From Zonotrichia leucophrys gambelii (Eukaryota; Chordata; Aves; Passeriformes; Passerellidae), in the NCBI RefSeq assembly GCF_028769735.1, contig NC_088169.1, forward strand, positions 44,545,229 to 44,609,228: 64,000 nucleotides of DNA. Reading direction: 5' to 3'. Shown here piece by piece: positions 61,521-64,000 of the stretch (its first letter is position 1; each line of letters starts with the position of its first letter). The notes below the pieces were generated by a model. It ran no database searches and had not been told where the DNA came from. It was given only the letters and a program-made list of their open reading frames with translations. A program made the position numbers and the translations under genes.

Positions 61521-62376
61521 TACCTAAACTACAGGAAAATAGGGAAAAACTATAAGGAAAAGAAAAAAAAAATTGAAAACCTTACAAAAACCACTTTCCT
61601 CCTCCCCACTACCTGAATTTCCCAATCCGATACATTCTCCCAAAACACCAACTGCCCAGCCTGGCACCACACTTTAGTATACTCAAACTTCAGTTCATGA
61701 AGAGGAAAGGAGTCCTTCTTGTTCCATAGGCTTCCCCTGGAAACACACTGAAACCTCGTGTGCTTCCCTGTCACTTCGGCACCGCCCGGAAAAAAGTCCT
61801 TTTGCCGCTTGTGACATCTTCCTTCCATGCCCAGTGCTCTCACCACTGCGCATGGCCAGAGCTGCTTTTAGGGTTGTCTTTCAAGGATGCCTTGTCTCAC
61901 TCCAAAAAGGCACAGTCTCTGCTTTGGGACATCTGTCCCCCCCCATATTTTTCCAACCCCCTGGGGCCGGGGGGTCCTCACGATGAACCCTCCTGGTTCT
62001 GAGCCACTGCTTCCCCCTAAGTGCAGTCTGTGTCACAGGAACAACTGAGTCCATGGCCACAAGAAAAGTCCAGCCAAAAGGCCACTCCAAATCATCTCTC
62101 CCCATTCAATCATCTCCACGTTCTTCGGGCCAGGTCCTTGTCTCATCTCATCTCTTATCTCCCTTCTTATTCAGCTTCGAGGAGGATTAGCATTTTTTGC
62201 AAGACCCCAATCATGAAAGAAAGGGGTTAAAACTTTCAGTCTCTGTCCCGGAGCTGCGGCACTCCCACACACGCTGCCCACACGCTGCCGCTCCGGCCGG
62301 GCACTCTTCTCCCCCTTCTCCTCCTGGCCCAGCTGCTATCACATTCGGTGTCGCCGGCTCTCTCTCTCTCCCTCCT

Positions 62377-62392
62377 GGGGGGGGGGGGGGGG
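62377..62392 (+). repeat. poly-G tract (16 G)
   Basis: Sixteen uninterrupted G follow a CT-rich run (62358-62376) inside the GC-rich LTR. It is prone to slippage and sequencing error and can form a G-quadruplex on the plus strand. Confidence 0.88.
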
Positions 62393-62734
62393 AATGGCTG
62401 CCCGAGGGCTGACTCCCTGGGGTCTTCCACCCTTCCATCCTCGAGGGCCTCCTCACCTCCCATCTCTGTCCAGGCCCAGGGCCTACCACGTGGCTGCCCC
62501 TCCCCCGCCCAGCAGCAGCGGCTGGACAGGGGAGGGAGATCTGACCTCTTCGCCGCGACGTCCCAAGAGAGCCTGCCAGGGGCAGAGCCCTGCTTTTAAC
62601 CCCTGTGTATTCTCGGAGGTGTGTCCAAACCCCACTGGCTACACCAGGTGCCAGTCTCAAACTCAAAACCTTCATTGGTTTGACCACAGCTTCCCAGAAT
62701 TCCCACTTCTTCCTGGTCAAACCACCACAGCATG

Positions 62735-64000
62735 AAATCTCATTTTAAAATGCTATATCTAATGTCTCTTTATATCTTTGTGGCTTTTTTCCTCTATTCT
62801 GCAAGTTCTTTCTTCACTTTATTAAAAGGCAAAAAAGAGATACTAGAGGTTTGTGACTTAGGAGTTTTGTCTTATCAACAGACAACAGAAGGAATATTTG
62901 GAACCTGCTAGTACTATTCTTTAGAAATTTGCTCTGTCCCTCTCAGTAATGGTATATATACATTTTTTTCCTCTATGGTCTTGAAATAAGTATTTTAATG
63001 CTTTTATTTTCAGTTCTTTATGAAAATGTGACATAATAAATCAATATGTAATTTGAAGAAGAAAAAAATCTAATTTTATTTACTCACCTGTACTTTCTAT
63101 AGAAAATGGAGATCTTTTAAAGAAAGTTAAAGTCCTGATTTGCTTTTTCTATGTGTGTTTCTGACATTTAATTTTCTTAAAGGGCTATATATAAAAGAAA
63201 GATCTTTGGATTGGCTTTAGGACCCAATTCCCTTTTCTCTGAACTACATCTTCCTGGTACACATCAAGTTTAACTTATATTGACAATTAAGAATGCAGAT
63301 AAGAAAAACTCAATGCAATTAAATTCACATTAAAATTTACTAACATGAAAAGAAAAGTGTCAAGATGATGTTAATGTTAATATGGAATCCTGGCACTTTG
63401 AAAACTCTATTGAATTTACTGAAGACAGCTTTTGATCAATAGGAACATACTGATAAGTACATTGGTGATTTTATCTACTAACTTTTGCAGTATAATGAAC
63501 TTAACTTGATAGAAATTGAGTTTTGACAAGATATTCCAGGTAATTGAATATCCAGATTTTTTTTTTGGCTCAAGTGAATTTATCAGAATTATAAAAGTAA
63601 GATAATCAGAATTGGCTTTATCAGGTTGAGAGAGACAAGGGGTGAGAGACAGATGAGTTAGATGCACAGGTATTATGCAGAAGTGTACTTTTAACACAGG
63701 TTGATTTCCATGTGTAGAGGAATTGAAAAAAGTTAAAAAAGCAAAACCAAGCCAGAACAATTAAAAAAAAAAAAGAGTTGAGAAGACAAATGTAGAACTA
63801 AACCAGCTGAAATAACTGGGATATATTCGCAAGATCTGAACAAGATCCATAAAGGGGTATAATCAGGAAAGATCAAAAGGGAAAGAAAGAAGTTATAAGA
63901 GGCCAGCAAAGTAAGAGGGAGAAGAGACAAAACTTTTGGGTTGTTTTTGGGAGGTGAGGGGAAGGGAGGGAAGTGTATTGGGATGAATTTTGCACAACAA
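62735..64000. other. AT-rich unassigned DNA
   Basis: No recognised gene or repeat after the LTR. The minus-strand frame 63416-63760 (114 codons) is the longest outside repeats. It is hydrophobic and AT-codon-rich, with no recognised domain or upstream signal, and I regard it as chance. The window ends in a purine-rich stretch (63840-63975). Confidence 0.5.

Larger units (their letters stand above)
61394..62729 (-). mobile_element. GC-rich ERVL-like solo LTR, minus strand
   Basis: A 1336-bp element. The plus strand begins TGTCATGGTTTGAGCC and ends GGTCAAACCACCACA: imperfect inverted ends built on GGTTTGA/TCAAACC. It is flanked by an exact 5-bp target duplication GCATG (61389-61393 and 62730-62734), as in ERVL-class insertions. 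Minus orientation is shown by AATAAA at 61515-61520, about 120 bases from the U5 end. Candidate TATA motifs on the minus strand are TATACTAAAG (about 61672-61681) and TTAAAAG (about 62592-62598). The first gives a more usual R length. U3 is very GC-rich and holds a 16-G run. The intact ends suggest a fairly young insertion. Frames inside (the longest 62211-62720, 169 codons, minus) are arginine/proline/glycine-rich composition artefacts, not genes. Confidence 0.9.

Noticed and set aside
62211..62720. 169-codon minus-strand frame, the longest in the window
   Set aside because: It lies wholly inside a solo LTR, is Arg/Pro/Gly-rich because of base composition, overlaps other frames on both strands and has no domain.
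63416..63760. 114-codon minus-strand frame outside repeats
   Set aside because: AT-codon-rich, no domain, no splice or promoter context. Frames of this length occur by chance in 64 kb of AT-rich DNA.

Overview
The window looks like a gene-poor, AT-rich stretch of a bird genome, most likely a passerine. The evidence is the repeat content. CR1 retrotransposon fragments occur on both strands in at least nine places, with the avian 3'-end signature. Several solo LTRs of endogenous retroviruses carry target-site duplications (TSDs) of 5 or 6 bp. I see no bacterial features: no operons, no ribosome-binding-site-led ORFs, no tRNA, rRNA or CRISPR. The longest open frame is 169 codons and lies inside a GC-rich LTR, so it is not credible as a gene. 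I found no convincing protein-coding gene or exon. The DNA is either intergenic or the inside of a very large intron.

Layout. 1-9.4 kb: AT-rich, mostly unassigned, with one CR1 remnant (871-1050) and one ERVL-like solo LTR (1794-2462). 9.4-17.3 kb: a probable small LTR (9406-9837), an older avian LTR-type repeat (about 11.4-12.09 kb) and unassigned DNA. 17.3-25.6 kb: a CR1 3' end and unassigned DNA, with a GC-richer patch at 22.19-22.72 kb. 25.6-27 kb: a CR1 copy split by an ERVK-like solo LTR (26010-26323). 29.06-29.63 kb: an old solo LTR, followed by a CR1 at 30.2 kb. 34.8-35.5 kb: two CR1-type elements in opposite orientation, the second much older. 35.5-44.2 kb: no recognised repeat. 44.2-51 kb: the repeat-dense core, with four CR1 pieces and two solo LTRs of one ERVK-like family. 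55.2-58.1 kb: unassigned GC-richer sequence and two LTR-like pieces. 61.39-62.73 kb: a nearly pristine, GC-rich, 1.34-kb ERVL-like solo LTR. The rest is AT-rich and unassigned.

No genes work together here. What can be read is an insertion history: an ancient CR1 layer, then younger avian CR1 copies, then LTRs, some landing in older CR1. Repeat names rest on recognition of family-typical sequence, not on a database search. Many AT-rich stretches are simply unassigned. I found no previously undescribed biological system. The most useful leads are the terminal palindromes at the U5 ends of ERVK-like LTRs, the GC-rich LTR island, a 31-bp microexon-like motif and a few perfect hairpins.
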